Assembly (NCBI RefSeq): GCF_016921195.1
Contig: NZ_JAFGYF010000005.1
Span: 62,001 to 126,000 of the forward strand
DNA length: 64,000 nt
Direction: 5' to 3'
DNA from: Cellulosimicrobium cellulans
GTDB lineage: Bacteria; Actinomycetota; Actinomycetes; Actinomycetales; Cellulomonadaceae
Below the pieces are notes generated by a model. The model was not told the origin of the DNA. It did not search any database and saw only the letters and a program-made list of their open reading frames with translations. Of this stretch, positions 1 to 8,114 are shown piece by piece. How positions within the stretch are numbered: the first letter of the stretch is position 1; the number at the start of each line of letters is the position of its first letter. The translations under genes and the position numbers were made by a program.

Positions 1-288
1 GCGCGAGACGTTGTGCTGCACGCGGTAGCCGCAGAAGAGGACGGTACGGCCGTCGTCGCGCCGCAGCGGCACGGCGACGTTCACCTCGCGCCGGGGCGTC
101 GCCAGCATCTCGTGCAGGCCGTCGTCGTAGCCGAGGAAGGCGACCGCGCCCGCGAGCTGCGCGTGCGCGGTGTCGAGGGCGGACGCCGGTGCGGTCGCCG
201 CGTCGGGTCGAGGGGTCGTGCGGGGAGCGGGGTCGTTCGGGCTGGGGTCGCCGCCGGTGAAGGTGGGCGGCACGGACGTCGTCGTCAC
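1..288 (-). CDS. gdhA: Glu/Leu/Phe/Val dehydrogenase, N-terminal part (cut by window edge)
   Basis: The first 96 codons of a gene that runs off the left edge of the window. The translation starts MTTTSVPPTFTGG and, after a low-complexity Pro/Ala/Thr leader of about 38 residues, enters the conserved start of amino-acid dehydrogenases (QLAGAVAFLGYDDGLHEML, then REVNVAVPLRRDDG and GYRVQHNVSR). That last motif precedes the substrate-binding PxKGG segment in this family, which lies outside the window. The expected reaction is NAD(P)-dependent oxidative deamination of glutamate to 2-oxoglutarate. The GTG start is chosen because a good ribosome site (GGAGG) lies about 5 bases upstream. It sits next to proline catabolism (PutA yields glutamate), which fits but does not prove a link. 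Confidence 0.82.
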   Translation of the reverse strand, partial: MTTTSVPPTFTGGDPSPNDPAPRTTPRPDAATAPASALDTAHAQLAGAVAFLGYDDGLHEMLATPRREVNVAVPLRRDDGRTVLFCGYRVQHNVSR

Positions 289-311
289 GGTTCCTCCGGT
301 TCGAGGTTCTC

Positions 312-341
312 CTCGGTGCCGCGGGGGTGTGCGGCACCGAG
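312..341 (-). terminator. Hairpin terminator after aldo/keto reductase
   Basis: A perfect 11-base stem, CTCGGTGCCGC / GCGGCACCGAG, with an 8-base loop. It lies 34 bases past the stop of the aldo/keto reductase and just upstream of the dehydrogenase start. There is no clear T tract, as is common for terminators in GC-rich actinobacteria. Confidence 0.6.
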
Positions 342-374
342 GGTCACGCTACCCCCGGAGCGGGCGCTCGCCCC

Positions 375-1181
375 TCACGCGCCGCGGCGGTGCCCCAGGG
401 CGTCGATCGCCGCGAGCTCGTCCGCGGTGAGGGAGAACCCGGTCACCCGGAAGTTCGCCTCGATCCGCTCCGGCGTCACCGACTTCGGGATGACGACGAA
501 CCCGTGGTCGAGGTGCCAGCGCAGCACGACCTGCGTGGGCGTGACGCCGTGCGCGGCCGCGACCTCGGCGAGCACGGGCGCGTCGAGGTCGGTGCGCTTG
601 AACGGGCTGTAGCCCTCGAGCACGACGCCGCGCTGCGTGAGCTCGTGCGCGAGGCGGTGGTCGTAGTCGGCCGGGCTCCACGGGATCTGGTCGACGGCGG
701 GCGTCTCGCCGACCTGCTCGGACAGGACGTCGACCTGCTCGACCGAGTAGTTGCTCACCCCGATCGAGCGCACCTTGCCCTCGTTCCGCAGCTCGACGAA
801 CCGCTCCCACACCCAGGGCGACGCCTCGCCGGACGGCGGCCAGTGGATGAGCCACAGGTCCACGTGGTCCGTGCCGAGGTCGCGCAGCGACGCCTCGAGC
901 GTCTCGCGCTCGCGGCCCGCGGCGTCCGGCGGGAGCTTGGTCGTGACGAACACGTCGGCACGGTCCACGGTCGAGTCGGCGAGCGCGCGCCCGACCTGCG
1001 CCTCGTTGCCGTAGCCCGTCGCGGTGTCGACGTGCCGGTAGCCCACGTCGAGCGCGTGGCGCACGGCGCGGTACGCGTCGTCGCCCTCGGACTGCCAGGT
1101 GCCGAGGCCGAGCAGCGGCATCGCGCCGCCGGGCAGGTCGACGGAAGGGACGGCGCCAGGGGAGGAGTCTGTGGTGGTCAT
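375..1181 (-). CDS. Aldo/keto reductase (2,5-diketo-gluconate reductase type)
   Basis: 268 residues forming a complete (beta/alpha)8 aldo/keto reductase of the short AKR5 type. The catalytic tetrad is visible: Asp and Tyr in VDTATGYGNEAQVG, Lys in VFVTTKLPP and His in LWLIHWPP. The family signature IGVSNYSVEQ and the C-terminal NADPH-binding segment VVIPKSVTPERIEANF are present. It should reduce aldehydes or ketones with NADPH in the cytoplasm; the substrate cannot be told from sequence. The ATG at the 3' end of the interval is preceded by a weak GGCGGC ribosome site. It follows an AraC-type regulator on the same strand, with the 60-base palindromic repeat in between, so the regulator may control it. 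Confidence 0.9.
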   Translation of the reverse strand: MTTTDSSPGAVPSVDLPGGAMPLLGLGTWQSEGDDAYRAVRHALDVGYRHVDTATGYGNEAQVGRALADSTVDRADVFVTTKLPPDAAGRERETLEASLRDLGTDHVDLWLIHWPPSGEASPWVWERFVELRNEGKVRSIGVSNYSVEQVDVLSEQVGETPAVDQIPWSPADYDHRLAHELTQRGVVLEGYSPFKRTDLDAPVLAEVAAAHGVTPTQVVLRWHLDHGFVVIPKSVTPERIEANFRVTGFSLTADELAAIDALGHRRGA

Positions 1182-1241
1182 GCCGCCAGTGTCCGTGCCG
1201 GACGCGGACGCTCGCCACCGCGCGCGTCTCGCCCCGCCTGT

Positions 1242-1301
1242 GCCGAACCCGGCGACATCCCCGGGTTCGGCGCGTGGCGCGACCACAACCCCGGGTTCGG
1301 C
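1242..1301 (-). repeat. 60-base three-armed palindromic repeat, intergenic copy
   Basis: Read on the minus strand this is exactly 60 bases: a GCCGAACCCGG arm followed by GGTTGTGG, a variable stretch, a second GCCGAACCCGG arm, a short loop, and its perfect complement CCGGGTTCGGC. A second copy of identical length lies at 3646-3705 inside putA. About 44 of 60 positions agree, and nearly all differences fall in the loops. The end hairpin may double as a terminator for the AraC-type gene that stops 15 bases away. Confidence 0.75.
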
Positions 1302-1315
1302 AGCGGGAGGGGTGG

Positions 1316-2065
1316 TCAGCGGCGCGTGCGACGGCGGTACTGGGCCGGGGTCTCGCCGGTGAGGCGCGCGAACGTGCGCGTGAACGACGGCTGGTCGTAG
1401 AACCCGCTCTCCGCCGCGACCTCGCCGATCGACGCCGTGCTCCCGGCGAGCAGGCGCGTCGCGTGGTCGACCCGGGTGCGCAGCACGAGCTGGCGCGGTG
1501 TCACGCCGTACACGCGCCGCACGCGCCGGTCGAGCACCGCCGACGTGGAGCCGGCTGCCTCGGCGAGCCGCGCCGTCGTCCAGCGGGCCCCGAGGTCCGC
1601 CTCGACCGCCGCGACGAGCGCCGCCATCGAGGCCATGGTCGCGTCGTCCGCCGCGCCCGCCCGCAGGTCGTGGGAGACGGACACGATCCCGACGAGGCGG
1701 CCCGCGTCGTCGTGCACGGGGAGCTTGGACGTGAGGAACCAGCCCGACGTGCCGCCCAGCCGCCGGATGCGCTCGAGCTCGCCCCGCAGCGCGCGCCCGC
1801 GCAGCACCTCGGCGTCCTGCTGCTCGTAGCGCTCGGCGAGCTGCGCGACGAACAGGTCGCGCGCCCGCCGGCCCAGCACCGCGCGGCGCGAGCGCTCGTG
1901 GGTCCGCGCGACGAACACCGGGTTGACCGCGACGTACCGGCCCGTGACGTCCTTGGCGCAGAACATCGTGTCCGGCAGCTCGTCCATGAGCGCGACCATG
2001 GCGGGGCTGAGGGCGGCGAGGAGCGCCTCGCCCTCGGGCCACAGGTTGTCGCGGACGGGTGCCAT
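1316..2065 (-). CDS. PAS domain-containing AraC-family transcriptional regulator
   Basis: 249 residues. The N-terminal half (about 10-140) looks like a PAS sensor: DELPDTMFCAKDVTGRYVAVNPVF near the start and GWFLTSKLPVHDDAGRLVGIVSVSHD at its end. The C-terminal half (about 155-249) is an AraC-type double helix-turn-helix: LGARWTTARLAEAAGSTS is the first HTH and IGEVAAESGFYDQPSFTRTFARLTGETPAQYR is the typical second HTH and tail. A PAS input in place of the usual cupin suggests sensing of a small ligand or redox state. It is divergent from putA (53 bases between start codons), so regulation of proline catabolism or of the downstream aldo/keto reductase are the two likeliest roles. Neither is shown. 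Confidence 0.85.
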   Translation of the reverse strand: MAPVRDNLWPEGEALLAALSPAMVALMDELPDTMFCAKDVTGRYVAVNPVFVARTHERSRRAVLGRRARDLFVAQLAERYEQQDAEVLRGRALRGELERIRRLGGTSGWFLTSKLPVHDDAGRLVGIVSVSHDLRAGAADDATMASMAALVAAVEADLGARWTTARLAEAAGSTSAVLDRRVRRVYGVTPRQLVLRTRVDHATRLLAGSTASIGEVAAESGFYDQPSFTRTFARLTGETPAQYRRRTRR

Positions 2066-2118
2066 GTCGCCCCGGATCGTACAAGACGAGTCACCACGAC
2101 CCGAGGCACCCTGGAGGG

Positions 2119-5100
2119 ATGAGCAACGACGCGCCCGCCCGGCCGCTCCCCACCCCCGGAGCCGTCGGCGACACGACCTTCACTTCCCCGGACGACCTCG
2201 TCGAGGAGGCCGTGACCCTGGCCCGGCGTTGGCTCGCCGCCAGCGAAGGGGCGGGAGACGCCCGCGCGCGCAGGACCGCCGAGCGGCTCGGCGCGCTCGT
2301 CTCGGATCCCACGGGCCTCGAGCTCGCGGTCCGGTTCGTCGACGACGTCGCGCGGCCCCAGGACGTACAGGTCGCCGCGCGGGCGCTCGGCCGGCTCGGT
2401 GAGCTCGCGGGGAGTGCGGGCTCGTTCCTCGGCCCGGTCGACCGGACCCTGCTGCGCGTCGGGGCGGGGGTCGCCCCGGTGCTGCCGCGCGTCGTCGTGC
2501 CCGCCGCGCGCGTGCGGCTGCGCCAGCTCGTGGGCCACCTCGTCGCCGACGCCGGGAGCGGCCTCGGCCCGCACCTCGCCCGGACGCGGGCGGAGGGCTA
2601 CACGCTCAACGTCAACCTCCTCGGCGAGGCCGTGCTCGGCGAGGCCGAGGCGGACGCGCGGCTCGAGCGCACGCTCGCGCTGGTGCGTCGCCCCGACGTG
2701 GACTACGTGTCGGTCAAGGTGTCGTCCGTCGCGTCGCAGCTCGTCACCTGGGACCTCGACGGGTCGTGCGCGCGCGTCGTCGCGCGGCTCCTGCCGCTCT
2801 ACCGGGCCGCGCGCGAGCACGGCGTCTTCCTCAACCTCGACATGGAGGAGTACAAGGACCTCGCGCTCACGACCGCCGTCTTCCGCGAGATCCTCGCGCA
2901 CGACGACCTGCACGACCTCGAGGCCGGGATCGTGCTCCAGGCGTACCTGCCCGACGCGCTCGGCGCGCTCGACGGGCTCACCCGGTTCGCGACCGAGCGC
3001 GTCGCCGCCGGGGGAGCGCCGATCAAGGTCCGCCTCGTCAAGGGCGCGAACCTCGCGATGGAGGCCGTCGAGGCCGAGCTGCACGGGTGGCCGCAGGCGC
3101 CCTACCCGACCAAGCCCGACGTCGACGCGAACTACGTCCGCCTGCTCGACCACGCGCTGCGTGAGCCACGCACCGACGCCGTGCGCATCGGCGTCGCGAG
3201 CCACAACCTGTTCCACGTCGCGCTCGCCGTGCTCCTCGGCCGGGCCCGTGGCGTGAGCCACGCGCTCGACGTCGAGATGCTCCAGGGCATGGCCCCCGGC
3301 GAGGCGCGCGCCGTGCGCGACGAGGTCGCGGCCGACCGCGTCGAGAGCGGCCCGCACGCGGGGCGCGGCGGTCGCGTCGTGCTGTACACGCCCGTCGTGC
3401 GCGACGAGGACTTCGACGTCGCGATCTCCTACCTCGTGCGCCGCCTCGAGGAGAACGCCGCCGAGCAGAACTTCCTGCACGCCATGTTCGCGCCCGACGC
3501 GTCGCCGGGGGGCAGCCCGATGGACCGCCAGGAGGCCGCGTTCCGCGCGTCCGTGCGCCACGGGGTGCACTACGCGGACGCCGACGTGTCGCCGCGCCGC
3601 CGCCCCCGCGCGGGGGCCCCGACCGCCGTCGGGCCGCACCAGCCCGCCGAGCCCGGGGTTATGGGCCAGGATGGCGCCGAACCCGGCCGTAAGCCCGGGT
3701 TCGGCGGGTTCGCGAACGCGGCCGACACCGACCCCGCCGTCGCCGCCTCGCGCGACTGGGCGCGGCACGTGACCGGGCCCGAGTCCGGGTACGTGCCCGT
3801 CCGCACGTCCCCGCTCACCTCCGTCGCGCAGGTGGACGACGCCGTCGCGACCGCCGTGCGCGCGACCGCGGCGTGGTCGCGGGTCGCGCCGACCGCCCGC
3901 GCCGCGGCGCTGCGCGCCGTCGCCCGGCGGCTCGAGGAGGCGCGCACCGACCTCGTCGCCGCGATGGTGCACGAGCCGGGCAAGACCGTCGCCGAGGCCG
4001 ACCCCGAGGTGAGCGAGGCCGTCGACTTCGCGCGCTACTACGCCCGGTCCGCCGAGGACCTGGACCGCGTCCCGGGCGCCCGGTTCACGCCCGACGGCGT
4101 CACGCTCGTCACGCCGCCGTGGAACTTCCCCGTCGCGATCCCCGTGGGCGGGGTCCTCGCGGCGCTCGCGGCCGGGTCCGCCGTGCTCGCCAAGCCCGCG
4201 CCGCCGACGCCGCGCTGCCTCGAGGTCGCCGTCGAGGCGATCCACGCGGGCCTGCGCGACGCGGTGGCTGCGGCGCCCGGGGACTTCGCGGGGCTGGACG
4301 CGGGTTCGGTCGCCGAGGTCGTGCAGTACGTGCGCGTGCCCGACGACGAGCTCGGCACGCGCCTCGTCACGCACGACGACGTCGCGCGCGTCGTGCTCAC
4401 GGGCTCGATCGAGACCGCGCAGCTCTTCGCGCGGTGGAAGCCGACGCGCCCGGTGCTCGCCGAGACGTCGGGCAAGAACGCGCTCGTCATCACGCCGTCG
4501 GCGGACCTCGACCTCGCGGTCGCCGACCTCGTGCGCTCGGCGTTCGGGCACGCCGGGCAGAAGTGCTCGGCCGCGTCGCTCGCGATCCTCGTCGGCTCGG
4601 CCGGCGACCCGCGGGCGGAGACGGGGCGGCGCGTGCGGCGCCAGCTCGTCGACGCGGTGCGCTCGCTCGCCGTCGGGCCGGCTACCGACGTCTCGACGAC
4701 CATGGGCCCGCTCACCGAGCCCGCGTCGGGCAAGCTCCTGCACGCCCTGACGACCCTGGAGCCGGGGGAGTCGTGGCTCGTGCGGCCCCGGCAGCGGGAC
4801 GGCGGGCCGGACCTCGAGGGCCGTCTCTGGACGCCGGGTCTCAAGGAGGGTGTCGCTCCCGGGTCGCCGTTCCACCTCACCGAGTACTTCGGTCCCGTGC
4901 TCGGGATCATGACCGCCGCGACGCTCGACGAGGCGGTCGCGCTCCAGAACGCCGTCCCGTTCGGCCTGACCGGCGGCATCCACAGCCTCGACGACGCCGA
5001 GGTCGAGCGCTGGCTCGACGCCGTCCAGGTGGGCAACGCCTACGTCAACCGGCACATCACCGGCGCGATCGTGCAGCGGCAGTCGTTCGGCGGCTGGAAG

Positions 5101-5748
5101 CAGTCGGCCGTCGGGCCGGGCGCCAAGGCCGGCGGGCCGAACTACGTCGCGCAGCTCGGCCGCTGGAGCGACGCGACGGGCGAGGACACCGACGAGGGTG
5201 CGGGGACGTCGTCGGGCAGCACGGCGCCGGGGCGAGCCGCGCCCAGCGACGCCGCGCCGCCCGCGCGCGACGCCGCTCCCGAGGCATGGCTCGCCTGGGC
5301 GAAGGCCGACGACGCGCGGTGGTGGGAGCGCGAGTTCTCGGTCGGCCACGACCCCTCGGGGCTGCACGTCGAGTCGAACGTGTTCCGCTACCGCCCGGTC
5401 GACGTGCTCACCGTGCGCGTCGGCGCGGACGCGCTGCCGATCGAGGTCGAGCGCGTGCTGCACGCTGCGCGCACGGCGGGCGTGCCGGTCGTCATCGTGC
5501 CGTCGTCCGGCGAGCCCGCGGTGAGCGACGACGACTTCGCGCGCCGCGTCGCGTCCGGCGCGGTCCGGGGACGGGTCCGTGTCGTCGGCTCCGCGCCCGG
5601 GCTGCACGAGGCCGTGGCCGAGCGCGTCGGCGACGTCACGGTCCTGGACCACCCCGTCGTCGCGAGCGGGCGTCGCGAGCTGCTCACGGTCCTGCACGAG
5701 CAGGCGGTCAGCCGCACGACGCACCGGTACGGGCACGTGAAGCGCTGA
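2119..5748 (+). CDS. putA: Bifunctional proline dehydrogenase / L-glutamate gamma-semialdehyde dehydrogenase
   Basis: 1,209 residues, oxidising proline to glutamate through P5C. The FAD-dependent PRODH barrel occupies roughly 90-460 (VKVSSVASQL, LNLDMEEYKDLALT, IKVRLVKGANLAMEAVEAE, RIGVASHNLFH). The NAD-dependent P5C dehydrogenase spans about 560-1030, with VTPPWNFPVAIP, catalytic Glu782 in LAETSGKN and catalytic Cys816 in GQKCSAAS. The last 150 residues resemble the C-terminal extension of actinobacterial PutA. The start ATG follows GGAGGG at 2113; an earlier in-frame ATG at 2059 lacks a ribosome site. Unusual: a 60-base palindromic repeat (3646-3705) is translated in frame as about 20 extra Pro/Gly-rich residues (near 510-529) in the linker between the two enzymes. 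No N-terminal ribbon-helix-helix is present, so this is not the self-regulating enterobacterial form. Confidence 0.95.
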   Translation: MSNDAPARPLPTPGAVGDTTFTSPDDLVEEAVTLARRWLAASEGAGDARARRTAERLGALVSDPTGLELAVRFVDDVARPQDVQVAARALGRLGELAGSAGSFLGPVDRTLLRVGAGVAPVLPRVVVPAARVRLRQLVGHLVADAGSGLGPHLARTRAEGYTLNVNLLGEAVLGEAEADARLERTLALVRRPDVDYVSVKVSSVASQLVTWDLDGSCARVVARLLPLYRAAREHGVFLNLDMEEYKDLALTTAVFREILAHDDLHDLEAGIVLQAYLPDALGALDGLTRFATERVAAGGAPIKVRLVKGANLAMEAVEAELHGWPQAPYPTKPDVDANYVRLLDHALREPRTDAVRIGVASHNLFHVALAVLLGRARGVSHALDVEMLQGMAPGEARAVRDEVAADRVESGPHAGRGGRVVLYTPVVRDEDFDVAISYLVRRLEENAAEQNFLHAMFAPDASPGGSPMDRQEAAFRASVRHGVHYADADVSPRRRPRAGAPTAVGPHQPAEPGVMGQDGAEPGRKPGFGGFANAADTDPAVAASRDWARHVTGPESGYVPVRTSPLTSVAQVDDAVATAVRATAAWSRVAPTARAAALRAVARRLEEARTDLVAAMVHEPGKTVAEADPEVSEAVDFARYYARSAEDLDRVPGARFTPDGVTLVTPPWNFPVAIPVGGVLAALAAGSAVLAKPAPPTPRCLEVAVEAIHAGLRDAVAAAPGDFAGLDAGSVAEVVQYVRVPDDELGTRLVTHDDVARVVLTGSIETAQLFARWKPTRPVLAETSGKNALVITPSADLDLAVADLVRSAFGHAGQKCSAASLAILVGSAGDPRAETGRRVRRQLVDAVRSLAVGPATDVSTTMGPLTEPASGKLLHALTTLEPGESWLVRPRQRDGGPDLEGRLWTPGLKEGVAPGSPFHLTEYFGPVLGIMTAATLDEAVALQNAVPFGLTGGIHSLDDAEVERWLDAVQVGNAYVNRHITGAIVQRQSFGGWKQSAVGPGAKAGGPNYVAQLGRWSDATGEDTDEGAGTSSGSTAPGRAAPSDAAPPARDAAPEAWLAWAKADDARWWEREFSVGHDPSGLHVESNVFRYRPVDVLTVRVGADALPIEVERVLHAARTAGVPVVIVPSSGEPAVSDDDFARRVASGAVRGRVRVVGSAPGLHEAVAERVGDVTVLDHPVVASGRRELLTVLHEQAVSRTTHRYGHVKR
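3646..3705 (+). repeat. 60-base three-armed palindromic repeat, copy inside putA
   Basis: Same element as 1242-1301 but in opposite orientation: a GCCGAGCCCGG arm, GGTTATGG, a variable part, then GCCGAACCCGG, an 8-base loop and CCGGGTTCGGC. The length of 60 bases keeps the putA frame open and encodes an Ala-Glu-Pro-Gly-rich stretch in the interdomain linker. The arms are conserved and the loops differ from the other copy, which suggests selection on structure or a structure-dependent spreading mechanism. Confidence 0.75.
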
Positions 5749-5753
5749 GCCCG

Positions 5754-6974
5754 CTACCTCGTGGGTGCGGCCCGCGCAGACGAGACGGTCACCGACGCCG
5801 CGTCGCGGAACGCGCGCAGGCGGTCGGCCTGCTCGGCGACCGCCTCGACGAGCCCGGCGTCCCACGGGACCCACGGGTCGGTGAGGATCGTGAGCCGCCG
5901 GCCGGCCGTGCGGGGGCGCCACGTCCCCACGACCTCGCCGTCGGCGAGCACGGCCCCGGGCCGGCCGAGGACGCGCCACAGGTCCTTGGCGCGCGCCTCG
6001 TCCGCCACGAGCGTGGAGCGGTCGCGCAGCTGGAGGTACAGGTCGTAGGGGCCCACGAGCCGGACGACGGGCGCACCTGCGCCCGGGCGTGCGTCGCGGC
6101 GACGCGCCGCGGCGCCCGGGAGCCGATCGACGTCGCCGGCCAGGGCCCAGCGATCGGCAGGGCGCGCGCCGGGCTCGGCGTCGGCGATCTCGACGCGCAC
6201 CGCGTCGTCGGGCCAGTGGGCCCGCACGTCCTTGACCGGCGCGTCGAGGAACCCCGCGACGTCCTGGACGCTCGAGGCGGGGAAGAAGCGCAGGTAGCCC
6301 CGCACGACGTCGAGGCGCGGCGGGGCGTCGCCCCCGAGGCGGCCGTAGAGCGACGGCTCGAGACCGGGGACCCGCCGCAGCACGGGCGGCGACGTGCCGG
6401 GCTCGAGCTCGAGCCCGGCCTGGAGCGCGGCGAGACGGAACGTCTGCTCGTAGCTGTGCGTCGCGCCGCAGGGGCGGCACCAGCGCAGGTGCGGCTCGGG
6501 AAGGCGCGGCGTGAGTCGCGTCGAGAGGTCTCCCTTGACGGTCGGTCCGACGACGAGCTCGCGCTCGAGCCGTGCCTCGGTGCGCAGGGCGTCCAGGACG
6601 GCGATCCCCGCCGCGCGCAGCGGCCGGCTCGCGTCGTAGACGCGCTTGGCCGCGTCGGGCTCGGAGAGCGGGGCGGTCGCGACGGCGACGTCGCCCAGGT
6701 CCGCGCGCCGGTAGACGTGCGGCGCGCCGCGCAGCGTCCAGGCGAGGGCGAGGTCCGGCGGGAGGCTGCCCGGCGCCACGGCCGGGGCGCCGCGCACGGC
6801 GAGGGCCCAGGCGGCGCCGTCGGGTCCCGTGTCCTGCACGCCCAGGTCGAGCACGGCGACGTCGGTGGGCGAGGCGGCCGCGCCCGGCGCGCGGTCGAGC
6901 TGCTGGGCGTGCCAGCGTGCCGCCAGCACGTCGGCGCGCGAGAGCGGGGTCGGGGGTGCCGAGGACGAGGTCAC
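5754..6974 (-). CDS. Winged helix DNA-binding domain protein (AlkZ/HTH_42 family)
   Basis: 406 residues, matching the family of winged-helix proteins that includes the DNA glycosylase AlkZ/YcaQ. Conserved stretches include LSRADVLAARWHAQQL at the start, LAWTLRGAPHVYRRADL, and near the end VGPYDLYLQLRDRSTLVAD with a QxR/QxD-like segment, then LWRVLGRPGAVLADGEVVGTWRPR. AlkZ proteins unhook interstrand crosslinks, but many family members have no tested activity, so the exact role stays open. The GTG start is supported by an upstream -10 box (TAGCCT) only 6 bases away, meaning a leaderless message. The gene converges on putA with just 5 bases between stop codons. Confidence 0.8.
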   Translation of the reverse strand: MTSSSAPPTPLSRADVLAARWHAQQLDRAPGAAASPTDVAVLDLGVQDTGPDGAAWALAVRGAPAVAPGSLPPDLALAWTLRGAPHVYRRADLGDVAVATAPLSEPDAAKRVYDASRPLRAAGIAVLDALRTEARLERELVVGPTVKGDLSTRLTPRLPEPHLRWCRPCGATHSYEQTFRLAALQAGLELEPGTSPPVLRRVPGLEPSLYGRLGGDAPPRLDVVRGYLRFFPASSVQDVAGFLDAPVKDVRAHWPDDAVRVEIADAEPGARPADRWALAGDVDRLPGAAARRRDARPGAGAPVVRLVGPYDLYLQLRDRSTLVADEARAKDLWRVLGRPGAVLADGEVVGTWRPRTAGRRLTILTDPWVPWDAGLVEAVAEQADRLRAFRDAASVTVSSARAAPTR

Positions 6975-6980
6975 GACCTC

Positions 6981-6986
6981 AGGCTA
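6981..6986 (-). promoter_or_regulatory. -10 box of a leaderless promoter
   Basis: On the minus strand TAGCCT ends 6 bases before the GTG start of the winged-helix gene, so the transcript would begin at or next to the start codon. No ribosome site fits in the gap. Confidence 0.5.
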
Positions 6987-7042
6987 CGAGTGTCCGCCCA
7001 CGTCGCCGCGGCGCCCGCAGCAGGACGCCACGGCAGGGGAGG

Positions 7043-8059
7043 TCAGACCGAGTCGCGCTCGACGAGCTCCGGGGAGAGCACCTGCGATGAGATCTCGTCC
7101 CCGCGCCCGCCGACGAGGTCGAGCAGGAGGTCGGTCGCGCCCCGGACCATCTCGACCATCGGGTTCTGGACCGTGGTGAGCGGGGGCGACGTCGTGGCCG
7201 CGTTCGCGAGGTTGTCGAAACCGACGACCGACACGTCGCGCGGCACGTCGCGACCGTGAGCCGCGAGCACGCGCAGCGCACCCTCCGCCATGAGGTCGGA
7301 CGCGACGAACAGGCCGTCGACGTCGGGGTGCGCCGCAAGGATGCGCTCCATCGCGGCAGCGCCGCCCGCGACGGCGAAGTCGCCGATCTCGACCGCGTCG
7401 TCGGGCAGGCCCGCACCCTGCAGCACCTCGCGCCAGCCCGTGAGCCGGTCGACTCCGGCCGTCATGTCCTGCGGGCCGGCGATCGTCGCGATGCGACGGC
7501 GGCCCGCCTCGACGAGCCGGCGCGCCGCGAGGCGGCCGCCCTCGACGTTGTCGACGTCGACGTAGAGGAGGTCGGGCGTCGGGCGGAACGGCCGCCCGAC
7601 GAACACCGCGGGCAGCCGGGCCGCGAGCAAGGCCTCCTCGAGCTCGTCGTCGCGGTGGTGCGACGCGACGATCGCGCCGTCCACGTGCCCGCTGCTCAGG
7701 TAGCGCACGATGCGGCCGGGCTGCTCGTCGGGCCGCGCGAACAGCAGGACGAGCTGGAGGTCCGTGCCGCCGAGGGCCGCACTGACGCCGCGCATCGTGC
7801 CCGCGAGGAACGGGTCGGTCAGGATGCGCTCGTCCGGCTCGGGGACCACGAGGGCGATCGAGTCGGTGCGGCGCGTCACGAGCGAGCGGGCGGCGCGGTT
7901 GGGCGTGTAGCCGAGCTGCGCGACGGCGGCGTCGACCGCCGCCTGGGCCTCGGGGGACACCCGCAGGCCGCCGTTGATGGCGCGCGACGCCGTCGAACGT
8001 GAGACACCCGCCGTCTGGGCCACCTCGTCCAGGGTCGGCGCGGAGCGCAGGCTGTTCAT
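7043..8059 (-). CDS. cebR: LacI-family repressor, CebR-like
   Basis: 338 residues with the LacI architecture: an N-terminal helix-turn-helix and hinge (PTLDEVAQTAGVSRSTASRAINGG, about 8-31) and a periplasmic-binding-like sugar sensor (residues 60-338; DSIALVVPEPDERILTDPF, DGAIVASHHRDDE, DGLFVASDLMAEGALRVL, VSVVGFDNLANA). In Streptomyces CebR represses cellobiose/cellotriose uptake and utilisation genes by binding TGGGAGCGCTCCCA, and is released by cellobiose. Here the gene follows bglC at the end of a cebEFG-bglC operon, and three sites of that type lie before cebE, which supports the assignment. The ATG is preceded by a possible -10 (GATACT) 6 bases upstream, so cebR may also have its own leaderless promoter. 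Confidence 0.85.
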   Translation of the reverse strand: MNSLRSAPTLDEVAQTAGVSRSTASRAINGGLRVSPEAQAAVDAAVAQLGYTPNRAARSLVTRRTDSIALVVPEPDERILTDPFLAGTMRGVSAALGGTDLQLVLLFARPDEQPGRIVRYLSSGHVDGAIVASHHRDDELEEALLAARLPAVFVGRPFRPTPDLLYVDVDNVEGGRLAARRLVEAGRRRIATIAGPQDMTAGVDRLTGWREVLQGAGLPDDAVEIGDFAVAGGAAAMERILAAHPDVDGLFVASDLMAEGALRVLAAHGRDVPRDVSVVGFDNLANAATTSPPLTTVQNPMVEMVRGATDLLLDLVGGRGDEISSQVLSPELVERDSV

Positions 8060-8114
8060 CACGACAGTATCCCGCGCGCGGCCGCTCGACCGCACCGCCC
8101 CGCTCACCGTGTCG

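Noticed and set aside
1501-6480. A minus-strand open frame of more than 1,600 codons opposite putA
   Set aside because: It is antisense to the well-supported putA and to parts of its neighbours, is full of Arg/Ala/Gly low complexity, and shows no domain. Long antisense frames are normal in DNA of this GC content.
3873-7259. A plus-strand open frame of about 1,100 codons crossing putA and the winged-helix gene
   Set aside because: Frame-shifted shadow of putA followed by antisense of the next genes; Arg-rich and without motifs.
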